A stretch of DNA of 64,000 bases from Nosema muscidifuracis (taxonomy: Eukaryota > Microsporidia > Nosematidae): NCBI GenBank assembly GCA_028335825.1, contig JAIOKI010000003.1:62001-126000 (forward strand), in the 5' to 3' direction. The notes under the pieces were generated by a model that worked only from the letters and a program-made list of their open reading frames with translations, was not told where the DNA came from and ran no database searches. The translations under genes were made by a program, and so were the position numbers. Of this stretch, positions 63,977 through 64,000 are shown in pieces. The stretch's first letter is position 1. Each line of letters starts with the position of its first letter.

Positions 63977-64000
63977 TTGTTTATTTTAATGTAAATACGT

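Overview
The window looks like nuclear DNA of an AT-rich, gene-poor microsporidian, plausibly a large-genome one of the Hamiltosporidium kind. This is an inference. The support is: intronless genes in very AT-rich DNA with wide spacers; a CCC or CCCC run 0-5 bases upstream of several start codons (33146, 20439, 31384, 56367), which is a known microsporidian promoter signature; a Tom1-type HECT ubiquitin ligase; and families of lineage-specific secreted or membrane proteins. No rRNA or tRNA gene and no CRISPR array could be supported.

Layout. 1-4.3 kb: no gene, faint coding relics. 4.3-6.5 kb: secreted 541-residue protein (family A), inside a duplicated block repeated at 28.6-30.8 kb. 8.7-10.0 kb: unrelated secreted protein. 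10.4-11.1 kb: dead copy of a cysteine-rich membrane protein (family B). 11.1-18.4 kb: long gene desert with relics. 18.4-18.5 kb: old solo LTR. 18.8-20.4 kb: broken family A gene on the minus strand. 22.85-26.43 kb: R4/Dong-like LINE with an intact 1181-codon frame, far richer in GC than its surroundings and flanked by a 13-bp target duplication. 27.2-27.7 kb: broken unknown gene. 30.8-31.4 kb: SCP/FCP1-type HAD phosphatase-like gene with one internal stop. 33.1-40.3 kb: Tom1/HUWE1-like HECT ligase split into three open frames. 40.9-62.7 kb: five family B genes interleaved with a family A gene, its inverted dead copy, a HECT ligase with an N-terminal membrane anchor (54.6-56.4 kb) and a dead HECT copy (49.5-50.9 kb). 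63-64 kb: short tandem array interrupted by a solo LTR with a 5-bp target duplication, a GC-rich hairpin patch and a possible 45-codon gene.

Three themes link the genes. First, two lineage-specific families are expanding and dying by local duplication: family A (three intact, two dead) and family B (five intact, one dead). Second, HECT ligases recur: the large Tom1-like one, a small membrane-anchored one, and a dead relative that also kept a hydrophobic N-terminus. Third, in two places a minus-strand HECT gene sits next to a plus-strand family B gene, which suggests a duplicated module. A membrane-anchored HECT ligase beside cysteine-rich membrane proteins is the best candidate here for an undescribed system. 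Any functional link between them is inference.
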